DNA from: Nonomuraea sp. SYSU D8015
Lineage (GTDB): Bacteria > Actinomycetota > Actinomycetes > Streptosporangiales > Streptosporangiaceae
DNA length: 64,000 bases
Direction: 5' to 3'
NCBI RefSeq assembly: GCF_008065375.1
Contig: NZ_VJYI01000002.1
Coordinates: 682,001 to 746,000 of the forward strand
The first letter of the stretch is position 1. Every line of letters starts with the position of its first letter. The notes below the pieces were generated by a model. It was not told the origin of the DNA, did not search any database, and saw only the letters and a list, made by a program, of their open reading frames with translations. Below, piece after piece: positions 54,913 through 63,725 of this stretch. The position numbers and the translations under genes are program-made.

Positions 54913-55848
54913 ATGGCCATCGTGACCCAGACCCCCCTGAACCCCGGCGATTCGCCGTTGGTACGAGAGGCGCTCAGCTCAGTGGTTTCACGTGAAACAT
55001 CCGCAACCCCGACGGCTGCCCAGACCGGCGAGACCCCTGGCGATGGCGACGGCACCTGGCCCCGCCCGGCCAAGACGCGGGTGATCGCGGTGGCGAACCA
55101 GAAGGGTGGCGTCGGCAAGACCACCACGTCCGTGAACATCGCGGCCGCCCTTTCCATGCACGGTCAGCGCGTCCTCGTCGTGGACCTGGATCCCCAGGGC
55201 AACGCCTCCACGGCCCTGGCGACCGAGCACCGTGGCGACGTTCCTGACGTCTATCAGGTCCTCGTCGACGATCTGCCGATGGCCGAGATCGTCAAGCAGG
55301 TCCCCGACATGCCGAACCTCTACTGTGCGCCGGCCACCATCGACCTGGCGGGTGCGGAGATCGAGCTCGTGTCGCTGGTGGCGCGGGAGGCCCGCCTCCG
55401 CCGTGCGCTGGCCGCGTACGATGCGATCGACCTCGACTACATCGTCATCGACTGTCCGCCGTCCCTCGGTCTGCTGACGGTCAACGCCCTGGTGGCCGCG
55501 GACGAGGTCATGATCCCGATCCAGTGCGAGTACTACGCGCTGGAGGGCCTCGGCCAGCTCCTCAGGAACGTGGACCTGATCAAGGCCCATCTGAACCCGA
55601 CACTGCGTCTGTCCACGATCGTCCTGACTATGTACGACGGGCGGACGCGGCTGGCGTCGCAGGTGGCGGAGGAGGTCCGCGCCCACTTCGGCGACACGGT
55701 ACTCAACACCGTCATCCCGAGAAGCGTGCGACTGTCGGAGGCGCCCAGTTATGGGCAGTCCGTCATGACGTACGATCCGGGTTCGAGCGGTGCCATGGCG
55801 TACATGGACGCGGCCCGCGAGATCGCCCACCGCGCCACCGTGGCCTGA
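54913..55848 (+). CDS. parA: Chromosome partitioning ATPase ParA
   Basis: 311 residues. Deviant Walker A NQKGGVGKTTTSVNIAAALS (Lys69), VDLDPQGNAS, and DYIVIDCPPSLGLLTVNAL. Dimer that binds DNA nonspecifically and moves ParB-origin complexes. ATG 54913 is used; GTG 54922 fits the AAAGGA ribosome site at least as well. N-terminal residues 1-50 are unstructured, and codons 25-29 (VSRET) encode a perfect parS site. Confidence 0.93.
   Translation: MAIVTQTPLNPGDSPLVREALSSVVSRETSATPTAAQTGETPGDGDGTWPRPAKTRVIAVANQKGGVGKTTTSVNIAAALSMHGQRVLVVDLDPQGNASTALATEHRGDVPDVYQVLVDDLPMAEIVKQVPDMPNLYCAPATIDLAGAEIELVSLVAREARLRRALAAYDAIDLDYIVIDCPPSLGLLTVNALVAADEVMIPIQCEYYALEGLGQLLRNVDLIKAHLNPTLRLSTIVLTMYDGRTRLASQVAEEVRAHFGDTVLNTVIPRSVRLSEAPSYGQSVMTYDPGSSGAMAYMDAAREIAHRATVA
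54985..54998. promoter_or_regulatory. parS site inside parA
   Basis: GTTTCACGTGAAAC, perfect ParB-binding palindrome, in the N-terminal coding part of parA. Confidence 0.9.
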
Positions 55849-56314
55849 TCGCTCACCGAGATCGTCCTGCCTCTGGCGCTGAGGCCTGCTGCCGTGACGC
55901 GACGGACGCCGTCGCTGGGGGTCAGCGTCGGAGCCGCCGCCGTGGGCTAGCGTCAAACGCTCGGGGACGCGGCTGACCGCCGACCCGATCGACGACTCTT
56001 TCTGCGCCCGCCGCACGCCTGTCCCATCGGCACGACGCGGATGGCCGATGCCCGCATGCTGAGTCATTGGGATCGGCCACCTGCGCATGGTCCCCGGCGT
56101 ACAGCGTGTCCACCGGCGCATGGCCGGCGTTGGGAGCGCCATCTCTCTCGCATGACTGGAGATCGATGTCGGCGACGATCACGACTTGGGCAGATTTGTG
56201 ATCGTGTCGGCGCAAATCCATAGGACGGTGTGTGGCGTGCGAGCACCCAGCGGTGCCCGCGACGGTAACCTCTCCTGGAGTGACCGGAATCGGCCGGGTG
56301 GATGAGGAGACGCA
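55849..56314. other. parA-parB intergenic region
   Basis: 466 bases, unusual because parA and parB normally abut. No gene seen on either strand; ACGATCA/TGATCGT forms a loose repeat near 56175-56205. Probably holds a separate parB promoter. Confidence 0.5.
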
Positions 56315-57277
56315 GTGAGTCAGCAGCGGCGGGGATTGGGCAAGGGGCTCGGGGCGCTCATCCCGACCGGTCCTATCGTTGACGGCACGGGGACGGTGGC
56401 GACCCCGGCCAATGGAGCGACGGGTGAGGCCGGCCCGAAGCCGATTGCGGGAGCGTACTTCAAGGAGGTCGCCCTCAAGGCGATTGTTCCGAACCCGCGT
56501 CAGCCGCGCGAGATCTTCGACGAGGACCGGCTCCAGGAACTCGCCGCGTCCATCCGTGAGGTGGGGCTGCTGCAGCCGATCGTGGTCCGGCCGGTCGGCG
56601 GTGGCCAATACGAACTGATCATGGGGGAGCGGCGCTGGCGTGCGTGCCAGCAGGTCGGCTTGGATCCTGTGCCCGCCATCGTCCGCAACACGCAGGACAC
56701 TGATCTCCTCCGTGACGCGCTGATCGAAAACCTTCAGCGCGAACAGCTGAACGCCCTGGAGGAGGCGGCGGCCTATCAGCAACTGCTCGACGACTTTCAG
56801 GCGACGCATGAGCAGTTGGCGCAGAAGGTAGGGCGATCCCGCTCCCACATCACCAATACTCTCCGTCTCCTGAACCTCCCGCCTGAAGTCCAGAGCAAGG
56901 TGGCCGCCGGCATCATCAGCGCCGGCCACGCCCGAGCCCTCCTCGGCCTCAGCTCCGCCGAGGAGCAGATCCAGTTGGCCAAGCGGATCGTGGCGGAGCT
57001 CCTCTCAGTCCGGGCCGTGGAGGAGATCGTCGCCATGGGCAGCGCCAAGGCTGCCAAGAAGCCGACCCGCGAACGCCAGCCGGCCAAGCCCACGGCACCC
57101 GGCCTGACCCATTTGGCCGACCGCCTCTCGGATCACTTCGAAACGAAAGTGAAGGTCGACCTTGGCCGTCGCAAGGGGCGCATCGTCGTGGAGTTCGCCA
57201 CGATCGACGACCTCGAGCGGATCATCGGCACCATGGCACCGGAGGCGGTGCGAGCAATGCGTGAGGCGGAGGACTGA
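56315..57277 (+). CDS. parB: Chromosome partitioning protein ParB (CTPase)
   Basis: 320 residues from GTG 56315 with GAGGAG upstream. Start RRGLGKGLGALIPTGP; CTP-binding parts IVPNPRQPREIFDEDRLQEL and the arginine patch GERRWRACQQVGL; ENLQREQLNALEEA; helix-turn-helix QKVGRSRSHITNTLRLL; C-terminal dimer domain. Binds parS, slides as a CTP-loaded clamp and recruits ParA/SMC. Confidence 0.95.
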   Translation: MSQQRRGLGKGLGALIPTGPIVDGTGTVATPANGATGEAGPKPIAGAYFKEVALKAIVPNPRQPREIFDEDRLQELAASIREVGLLQPIVVRPVGGGQYELIMGERRWRACQQVGLDPVPAIVRNTQDTDLLRDALIENLQREQLNALEEAAAYQQLLDDFQATHEQLAQKVGRSRSHITNTLRLLNLPPEVQSKVAAGIISAGHARALLGLSSAEEQIQLAKRIVAELLSVRAVEEIVAMGSAKAAKKPTRERQPAKPTAPGLTHLADRLSDHFETKVKVDLGRRKGRIVVEFATIDDLERIIGTMAPEAVRAMREAED

Positions 57278-57295
57278 CCGCACCACGACTTCACG

Positions 57296-57309
57296 GTTTC
57301 ACGTGAAAC
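57296..57309. promoter_or_regulatory. parS site after parB
   Basis: GTTTCACGTGAAAC, perfect, 18 bases after the parB stop. Confidence 0.93.
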
Positions 57310-57602
57310 ACGCCGCTCGGTCTACCCCCAGGCCCTCACTCGGTCTCCCTCCGGGCCTCCGCTCGGTCTGCCTCCCAGCCTCCACTCGGCTCGCCATCAA
57401 GCTCTGCTCGACCTGTTCCCCCAAGCCAACGACCACGCCATCACGTTCATCCGTCTACGCGGCTCTACTGCGCTCCTGCTGCCACGGGGACTGCTCGGCA
57501 GGTGCCACCGTTACAGGGACACCTCCCGGGATGGCCCACGCCCGGTAGCTCACCGCCGCACAGGATAACCACCGCGCAGGCTGACCGATGCACACGCCTG
57601 TC

Positions 57603-57676
57603 GTGTCGCGGGCTCACCGTGTCGCGGGCCCGCCGTGTCACCGGCCCGCCATGTCACGGGCCCGCCATGTCAGGGG
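57603..57676. repeat. 16-bp minisatellite in the parS region
   Basis: Units GTGTCGCGGGCTCACC, GTGTCGCGGGCCCGCC, GTGTCACCGGCCCGCC, ATGTCACGGGCCCGCC and a partial ATGTCAGGGG follow one another without spacers. Non-coding. Confidence 0.85.
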
Positions 57677-58010
57677 AACACCACGACATAGGCTGCGGGG
57701 CGCTCAGGCATATCAGCCGCGAGCTTCGCCGTGCTCCGGGCATTGCGTGATCTGGGCATCGCCTGCTTGGGGCGCCCCATGCTCGGGACGCCCTGCGCTA
57801 CAGGCACGGTGGCAAGGGGAGCGCTGCGCCGGCGTCGGAGGTCGTGGGTTCATGCTGTCACGGGTGTGGGGCGCGGGACGAAGGGCGGGCTGTGGCCTCA
57901 TGGGAGCGCAGCCTCCCTGGAGGATCCACGTGCTGGCCTAGCTGTGTCGGCGTGATGCAAGACCCCCTAGGCGCCGTCTGGTTGCATGCCTCCTACTCGG
58001 CGCCGGCGGT

Positions 58011-58024
58011 GTTTCACGTGAAAC
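58011..58024. promoter_or_regulatory. parS site
   Basis: GTTTCACGTGAAAC, perfect, flanked symmetrically to CGGTGTTTCACGTGAAACAC. Confidence 0.93.
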
Positions 58025-58149
58025 ACCGCCTTGTTGATTCGGGTGGGCTGTCGGTAACTGGTTCCGCTGAGCGGCCACCCGGGCACCCTGGCGCGACGCC
58101 CGTGCACGCAGCCACGGTCGCCGCCGTGAATACCCCTCGGGTTGTCGCG

Positions 58150-58163
58150 GTTTCACGTGAAAC
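58150..58163. promoter_or_regulatory. parS site
   Basis: GTTTCACGTGAAAC, perfect, 139 bases from the previous site. Confidence 0.93.
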
Positions 58164-58216
58164 AACGGGCGTTGGCGGCGCGCTGACGCGGAACCCGCTG
58201 TAGCTCCGGGCGACGT

Positions 58217-58230
58217 GTTTCACGTGAAAC
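58217..58230. promoter_or_regulatory. parS site next to the threonine aldolase stop
   Basis: GTTTCACGTGAAAC, perfect, 4 bases beyond the stop of the threonine aldolase gene and 67 bases from the previous site. Confidence 0.93.
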
Positions 58231-58234
58231 AGGG

Positions 58235-59284
58235 CTACGCGGAGGCGGCGGCTTTGCGGAGGTCGTCGAGGAAGTCGTCTACGTGTTCAGGTGCCGTGTC
58301 GAAGGCGGTCATCCAGCGGACAACGCCGGCCGACTCGTCCCAGTGGTGGAACAGGTAGCGGCGGAGGAGAGTCTTCGCGACGGCGGGCGGGAGAGTGGCG
58401 AAGACGGCATTGGACTGGACGGGCTGGGCCAGGGACACGCCGGCGATGTCTGCGATCCCGTCCGCCAAGCGGGCGGCCATCTGGTTGGCGTGCGCCGCGT
58501 TCCGGCGCCAGAGGTCGTCCGTCAGTAGAGCGGAAAGCTGGGCCGAGATGAAGCGCATCTTCGAGGCGAGTTGAAGAGACTGCCGCCGGAGGAAAGGGAC
58601 CGCGTCGGTCAGGGAGGGATCGGAGACCACCACGGCCTCGGCGGCGAGTGCGCCGTTCTTGGTGCCGCCGAAGCTGAACACGTCGACCCCGGCGTCCGTG
58701 GTGATGGTCTTCAGGTCGCAGTCGAAGTACGCCGCAGCGTTGGCGAGTCGGGCGCCGTCCATGTGAAGCCGTAGGCCGGCCGAGTGCGCCGCCTCTGCGA
58801 GCGCCGCGATCTCGTCGGGGGAGTAGCAGGTGCCGAGTTCTGTGGCTTGCGAGATGGAGACGACCGTCGGCTGCGATTCGTGTGGGTTGCCGATGCCACC
58901 GACACGCGCCCTGATGTCGTCCGGGTGGAGCTTGCCGTGCTCGGTGGGCACCGTCATCAGCTTCACGCCGAGCAGGCGCTCCGCCGCCCCTGCCTCGTGG
59001 GTGGCGATGTGGGCGCTGTCGGCACAGACGATGGCGTCGTAGCGGCCGAGCATGAGCGCAAGGCCCACCATGTTGGCGCCCGCTCCGTTGAGTACCGCGA
59101 AGCCCTCCGCCCCTGGGCCGAACACCTCTTTGATCTTGCCTTCGAAGGTCGCGGTCCAGCTGTCGTCTCCGTAGGCCGGCGCGTCTCCGTGGTTGGCGGC
59201 CGCGATGGCGTCGAGGATGTCCGGGTGTACGCCCGCGTGGTTGTCGCTGGCGAAACTTTTGGGGTAGGTCGAATCGATCAGCAC
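58235..59284 (-). CDS. Low-specificity threonine aldolase (beta-eliminating lyase family)
   Basis: 349 residues, fold-type-I PLP enzyme: FASDNHAGVHPDILDAI at the start, HMDGARLANAAAYF with Asp176, and the PLP lysine Lys209 in FSFGGTKNGAL. Cleaves L-threonine or allo-threonine to glycine and acetaldehyde. Start ATG 59284 is preceded by GGTGTGC rather than a strong ribosome site. Conserved near parAB in some actinomycetes; no metabolic link to its neighbours. Confidence 0.87.
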   Translation of the reverse strand: MLIDSTYPKSFASDNHAGVHPDILDAIAAANHGDAPAYGDDSWTATFEGKIKEVFGPGAEGFAVLNGAGANMVGLALMLGRYDAIVCADSAHIATHEAGAAERLLGVKLMTVPTEHGKLHPDDIRARVGGIGNPHESQPTVVSISQATELGTCYSPDEIAALAEAAHSAGLRLHMDGARLANAAAYFDCDLKTITTDAGVDVFSFGGTKNGALAAEAVVVSDPSLTDAVPFLRRQSLQLASKMRFISAQLSALLTDDLWRRNAAHANQMAARLADGIADIAGVSLAQPVQSNAVFATLPPAVAKTLLRRYLFHHWDESAGVVRWMTAFDTAPEHVDDFLDDLRKAAASA

Positions 59285-59810
59285 ACCGTAAGGCTAGTCA
59301 CGACCGGTGGTTGCTCGTGGAGTGAACCAGTCCGTCGGCCGCCCGGACGTGTGGGGTGGCCGCCATGCCGCCGACTGTGGTCTCAGGGTGGGTGAGGCGC
59401 CTGCGGAGGCAACGTCCGCGCCGCTCCATGGCTCCATGGGCAACCCGTGGCGTAGGCCGGCGGAGTGTCTATGAGCTTCCCGCTGAGGGAGCCGGCGGTG
59501 TACTGGCGGGAGGAGGCGACCGTACCGGGTCCCGGAGTGGGGCGGAGGGTGTCGGTCCGTTGAGCGTAGGGGGCCGGGCGCGGCTTTCTCGGACGGGCGG
59601 TTGGTGGGGAAGACAGGCAGTGGTTCGGCCGCCGCCGAGCACGAGCGGCGCGCGGATGCCCACAGCCCCGCAGCCCCGCAGTCCCACTGCCCCACAGCTC
59701 CACAGGGTCTGTCTCCACCCGCCGCTCGCGATTTCCCGCTCGCGGTCCGGCGCTGGTGGTGCGCCTCGGCGTGGCATTGGGGTCCAGCACTGGAAGGTGT
59801 GACGCGTCGA

Positions 59811-59896
59811 GGTCCGCACCGGATGTGGCGTTGAGGTTCGCCGTGGGTGTGGCGTTGAAGCCCGCACTGGGTGTGGCGTTGAGGTCGGTGCTGTGG
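59811..59896. repeat. 24-bp minisatellite
   Basis: Three full units (59811-59834, 59835-59858, 59859-59882), each ending TGTGGCGTTGA, and a partial fourth. Sequence divergence is mainly in the first ten bases of each unit. Confidence 0.8.
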
Positions 59897-60229
59897 ATCG
59901 TCCGGTTGCCCATCACATTCGCCATGAGCCGTCGAGAGGAGCCGATCAGAAACTGACCGGTGGCAGGGGGAGTGGTGTGGCCGTGCGGTGGTGAGCCCGC
60001 GAAGCGGTGGCCCTGAAGGTGGCGAAAGTGGGGCCGGTGGGTGTGGCTGGGAGCGCGGAGTGGTGTGGCGGCTGCGGGTTTGGTTGCGGTGACTGTGGTG
60101 GCAGTGGGGCCTTGAGTTTGTTGAGAGCCGGCCGTTGGCGTGGCTAGCCGGGCTGCCGGTGGTGGCTGTGGACCGAGGCGGGGAAATGGGCGTCGCGTAT
60201 CAGTCGGCGGTGCGTGGTGGCTGTGAGCC

Positions 60230-60310
60230 ATGTGGGCGGGCTTGGGGTTTGGGTGTGGGGGATGTGGGCGGGCTTGGACTGTGGGTGGGGGATGTGGGCG
60301 GGGCCCGGTG
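60230..60310. repeat. G-rich 30-32-bp repeat
   Basis: ATGTGGGCGGG recurs at 60230, 60262 and 60292 with G-rich spacers (TTTGGGTGTGGGGG and CTGTGGGTGGGGG). Multiple GGG runs make a G-quadruplex possible on the plus strand. Confidence 0.75.
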
Positions 60311-60352
60311 GTGGTTGCCGGCGTGGAGGTGGGTGAGGCTCCAGGCGAGGGC

Positions 60353-61309
60353 TCAGGCGCGGGGGCGGGTGGCGGCGATTTGGAGGAGAGTGCGGCAGAG
60401 GTCGCCCAGGTCCTGGCCGGCGGCTTCGGCGGCCATCGGCAGCAGCGAGGTTTCCGTCATTCCGGGGGCCACATTGACCTCCAGGAAGTGGGGCACGCCC
60501 GCGGCGTCCACGATCAGATCCGTACGCGAGATGTCACGCAGCCCGAGAGCGTTGTGGGCGGTCACCGCCGTTTCGGCGCACGCGGCGGCAGCCGGGGCGG
60601 ACAGGCGGGCCGGGGCGAAGAACTCGGTGTGCCCGGCCGTGTAGCGGGCCGCGTAGTCGTACACGCCCTCGTCCGGGACGATCTCCACGGCCGGCAGTGC
60701 GATCGGGCCGTTGCCGAGGTCCACGACCGAGACCGCCACCTCCACACCCTCGACGTACCGTTCGATGAGTGCGGTGTCGCCGTAGGCGAAGCAGCCGACC
60801 ATCGCGGCGGGCAGCTCCTCGGCCGTGCGTACGATCGACGCGCCCAGCGCCGAGCCGCCCCTGGCGGGCTTGACGAAGAGGGGCAGGCCGAGCCGCTCCA
60901 CGATGCGGCCGAGCACCACCGTGGCGCCGAGGTCGTGGAAGGTCTCCTTCGGCAGCGTGACCGACTCCGGTGTGTGGAGACCGACGGAGCGGACGACGGC
61001 CTTGGCGGTGGGCTTGTCGAAGGCCACCCGGCAGGCGTCCGGGTCGGCGCCCACGTATGGCACGTTGAGGAGCTCGAGCACGGAGCGGATCGCGCCGTCC
61101 TCGCCCGCGCCGCCGTGCAGGGTCACGAACACGGCGTCCGGCGGGTCGGCGAGGATGGAGGGCACGAGGGAGGCGTCGGTGTCGCGCGTCTCCACGTCGA
61201 TGCCCGCCGCGCGCAGCACTTCGCTGACTCGGCGACCCGAGCGCAGAGACACTTCCCGCTCATAGGAGAGGCCTCCGGCCAGCACCAGCACGTGGCCCAG
61301 ATCGCTCAT
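60353..61309 (-). CDS. ddl: D-alanine--D-alanine ligase family protein
   Basis: 318 residues from ATG 61309 with GGAGGAG upstream. ATP-grasp enzyme: N-terminal VLAGGLSYEREVSLRSG, VFVTLHGGAGEDGAIRSVLE, GLPLFVKPARGGSALGASIV, and LEVNVAPGMTETSLLP. Joins two D-alanines for peptidoglycan precursors. Shorter than the 350-370 residues of typical Ddl, so it may be a second, actinomycete-specific Ddl-like ligase. Confidence 0.85.
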   Translation of the reverse strand: MSDLGHVLVLAGGLSYEREVSLRSGRRVSEVLRAAGIDVETRDTDASLVPSILADPPDAVFVTLHGGAGEDGAIRSVLELLNVPYVGADPDACRVAFDKPTAKAVVRSVGLHTPESVTLPKETFHDLGATVVLGRIVERLGLPLFVKPARGGSALGASIVRTAEELPAAMVGCFAYGDTALIERYVEGVEVAVSVVDLGNGPIALPAVEIVPDEGVYDYAARYTAGHTEFFAPARLSAPAAAACAETAVTAHNALGLRDISRTDLIVDAAGVPHFLEVNVAPGMTETSLLPMAAEAAGQDLGDLCRTLLQIAATRPRA

Positions 61310-61522
61310 CACATCTCCTCCGCTGATCGCACGCTGTCCAACCGTACCGGCGCCAGGGGCGAATGGTGTACGTGAGGTGCTTCTCCCACGATTCTCCCGC
61401 GTGCCGAGGCTCCAGGAGCCGATCTGGTGTTTTATCCAGGAGCTCCATCGGGAGGACCGGACGCGCGCGGGGCCGGCGTCGCCCGCATGGCGATGCCGGC
61501 CCCGGCGGCGAATGCGCGGGCG

Positions 61523-62848
61523 CTAGGCCAGGTCCGGCCCCGGAGTGTCCACGCCGGGGTGTTCGCGTACCGACCCGGTCCCGAACGTGTCGCGCAGCCG
61601 CATCTCCTGCTCGATCACTCCGGCGAGCCGTCGCACGCCCTCCCGGATGCGATCCGGCTCGGGGAAGCAGTACGACAGCCGCATGTGCCGGGCCCCGCTC
61701 CCGTCCGAGTAGAACCCCGTTCCGGGCACGAACGCCACCCGCTCGGCCACCGCCCGCGGCAGGATGGCCTTCGAGTCGAGCCCCTCGGGAAGGGTGGCCC
61801 AGACGAAGAAGCCGCCGCCGGGCCGGGTCCACGTGACCTCGGGCGGCATGAGGGCGTCGAGGGCGTCCAGGAGCGCGTCGCGTCGCTCTCGGTAGAGCTC
61901 CCGGAACGTTTTGATCTGCTCCTGCCATGGCTGCGTGGCCAGATAGGCGCCCACGGCCAGCTGAGTGAACGAGGAGTGCGACAGCACGGCGGACTCCATC
62001 GCGAGAACGAGCTTCTCGCGGATGGCGTGCGGGGCGAGCGCCCAGCCGACGCGGAAGCCGGGGGCGAGCGTCTTGGAGAACGACCCCAAGTAGACCACGC
62101 CGTCGGGGTTGTCGGCGCGCAGCGCGCGCATGGGCTCCCCGTCGAAGCCGAGCAGTCCGTACGGGTTGTCCTCGATGATCAGGACCCCGGCGCGCTGGCA
62201 GATGTCGAGCACCTGCTGCCGGCGGGCGATGTTCAGCGTGACGCCGGCGGGGTTCTGGAAGGTCGGGATCGTGTAGAGGAACTTGATGGGCGTCCCGGCC
62301 GTCTGCAGGGCGTAGATGGTCTGGGCCAGAGATTCGGGCACGATGCCCTGATCGTCCATGGCGATGTGGACGACTTTGGCCTGATAGGCGGCGAACGTGC
62401 CCAGCGCCCCCACGTACGAGGGGCCCTCGGCGAGCACCACGTCGCCCGGATCGATGAAGATGCGGGTGATGAGGTCGAGCGCCTGCTGCGAACCCACGGT
62501 GACGACCACGTCGTTCGCCCCGGCCTGGATCCCCTCCAGCCGCATGACCTCGCAGATCTGCTCGCGCAGGTGCGGGTCACCCTGGCCGGAACCGTACTGC
62601 AGCGCGACGGGGCCGCGCCTGGTGACGAGGTCGGAGACGAGCTCGCCGACCATGTCGAGGGGGAGAGCTGTGACGTACGGCATGCCGCCCGCGAGCGAGA
62701 CCACCTCGGGCCTCGACGCGACGGCGAAAAGAGCTCGGATCTCGGAGGCGACCATCCCGGCAGCTCGCGCGGCGTACCGATCGACGTAGGCGTCGATACG
62801 CGACCCTTGGGTCGCGGGTGTCTGACCGTGATCCAGCTCTTCTGTCAC
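61523..62848 (-). CDS. PLP-dependent aminotransferase (2-aminoadipate/LysN-like)
   Basis: 441 residues. YGSGQGDPHLREQICEVM, TVGSQQALDLITRIF, FQNPAGVTLN, EDNPYGLLGFDG and the PLP lysine Lys259 in LGSFSKTLAPGFRVGW. Matches the class I aminotransferases related to LysN/MocR but without a DNA-binding domain. Likely transaminates an amino acid; specificity unknown. GTG start. Confidence 0.87.
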   Translation of the reverse strand: MTEELDHGQTPATQGSRIDAYVDRYAARAAGMVASEIRALFAVASRPEVVSLAGGMPYVTALPLDMVGELVSDLVTRRGPVALQYGSGQGDPHLREQICEVMRLEGIQAGANDVVVTVGSQQALDLITRIFIDPGDVVLAEGPSYVGALGTFAAYQAKVVHIAMDDQGIVPESLAQTIYALQTAGTPIKFLYTIPTFQNPAGVTLNIARRQQVLDICQRAGVLIIEDNPYGLLGFDGEPMRALRADNPDGVVYLGSFSKTLAPGFRVGWALAPHAIREKLVLAMESAVLSHSSFTQLAVGAYLATQPWQEQIKTFRELYRERRDALLDALDALMPPEVTWTRPGGGFFVWATLPEGLDSKAILPRAVAERVAFVPGTGFYSDGSGARHMRLSYCFPEPDRIREGVRRLAGVIEQEMRLRDTFGTGSVREHPGVDTPGPDLA

Positions 62849-63026
62849 GGCCCACCTCCTAGGTGTGTCATACGGGGCGGAAATACCAGATTACGCCAGA
62901 CGGACATGTCGCACGTGACCGCCCTCGACCGTCGTGGTGTCCGCTGACGTCTTCTTCACTGGGCTACGATGCCACCTGTGGACGCGGTTTTCGCGCGCTT
63001 TTCCGGGTCAACGATAGGGGCCGTAG

Positions 63027-63644
63027 TTGTCGCGCCGGCTTGTCAACATAACCCTGGACAATCTTGAAGATCTGCCGCGCCGCTGCCGGCGGTGCGTGTT
63101 CTGGGAGCTCGACCCCGTCAGCGGGGAGCGTGCGGTGGAGTCGGGCGACCCGGAGCTGGAGAAGGAAGCCTGGATCTCCGCCACGCTGCTGGAATGGGGG
63201 AGCTGCGGGAAAATCGCCTATGTCGACGGGGTGCCGGCGGGGTTCGTGTTGTACAGCCCGCCGCTCTACAGCCCGCGCTCGGTGGCCTTCCCCACGTCGC
63301 CGGTCAGCGCTGACGCCGTGTTGCTGATGACCGCGCACATCATTCCCGAGTTCGCCGGTGGCGGGCTGGGACGGATGCTGATCCAGGGGGTCGCCAAGGA
63401 TCTGACGCGGCGTGGGGTGAAAGCCATTGAAGCTTTCGGAGATCTCAAGTGGGAAGAGCCTCGCTGCGTAGTTCCGGCGGAATACTTGCTTTCTGTGGGG
63501 TTTAAGACGGTTCGTCCGCATTTGCGCTTCCCGCGGCTCCGACTGGAACTGAAGACAGCCATCTCGTGGCGTGAGGACGTCGAGGTGGCCCTGGAGCGGC
63601 TCCTGGGCTCCATGAGTCCAGAACGGGCGCTACGCCCCGTCTGA
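63027..63644 (+). CDS. GNAT-family N-acetyltransferase
   Basis: 205 residues from TTG 63027. N-terminal RRCRRCVFWEL, then PAGFVLYSPPLYSPRS, the acetyl-CoA loop IIPEFAGGGLGRMLIQGVAK and YLLSVGFKTVRPHLRFPRLR. A conserved actinomycete GNAT protein next to trxA with the unusual CxxC near its start. Acceptor unknown. Confidence 0.85.
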   Translation: MSRRLVNITLDNLEDLPRRCRRCVFWELDPVSGERAVESGDPELEKEAWISATLLEWGSCGKIAYVDGVPAGFVLYSPPLYSPRSVAFPTSPVSADAVLLMTAHIIPEFAGGGLGRMLIQGVAKDLTRRGVKAIEAFGDLKWEEPRCVVPAEYLLSVGFKTVRPHLRFPRLRLELKTAISWREDVEVALERLLGSMSPERALRPV

Positions 63645-63666
63645 GAGCGCCTGAGGGCCGCACGCG

Positions 63667-63698
63667 AGAGCCCCCCGCGAAACCGCGAGGGGCTCTTT
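63667..63698. terminator. Bidirectional terminator between GNAT and trxA
   Basis: AGAGCCCC-C-CGCG (63667-63679) pairs with CGCG-A-GGGGCTCT (63684-63696) around loop AAAC, followed by TT. Suits both convergent genes. Confidence 0.8.
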
Positions 63699-63725
63699 CC
63701 GGCGAAGCGCGCCGCGAGAGACGAC

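Larger units (their letters stand above)
57278..58234. other. parS-containing intergenic region
   Basis: 957 bases between parB and the threonine aldolase gene. Holds four perfect parS sites and a 16-bp minisatellite (separate entries). No gene accepted. Confidence 0.8.
59285..60352. other. Long intergenic region with minisatellites
   Basis: 1,068 bases with no accepted gene; open frames here are repetitive and inconsistent with a protein. Contains a 24-bp minisatellite and a G-rich 30-32-bp repeat (separate entries). Confidence 0.75.

Noticed and set aside
55922..56929. Minus-strand frame between parA and parB
   Set aside because: Mostly antisense to parB; no family resemblance or ribosome site.
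57603..57676. Tandem repeats considered as a CRISPR array
   Set aside because: Units of 16 bases are directly adjacent with no unique spacers, and no cas genes occur in the window.
59811..60310. Repeats considered as a CRISPR array or small repetitive protein gene
   Set aside because: No spacers; frames across the repeats lack ribosome sites and stable protein pattern.
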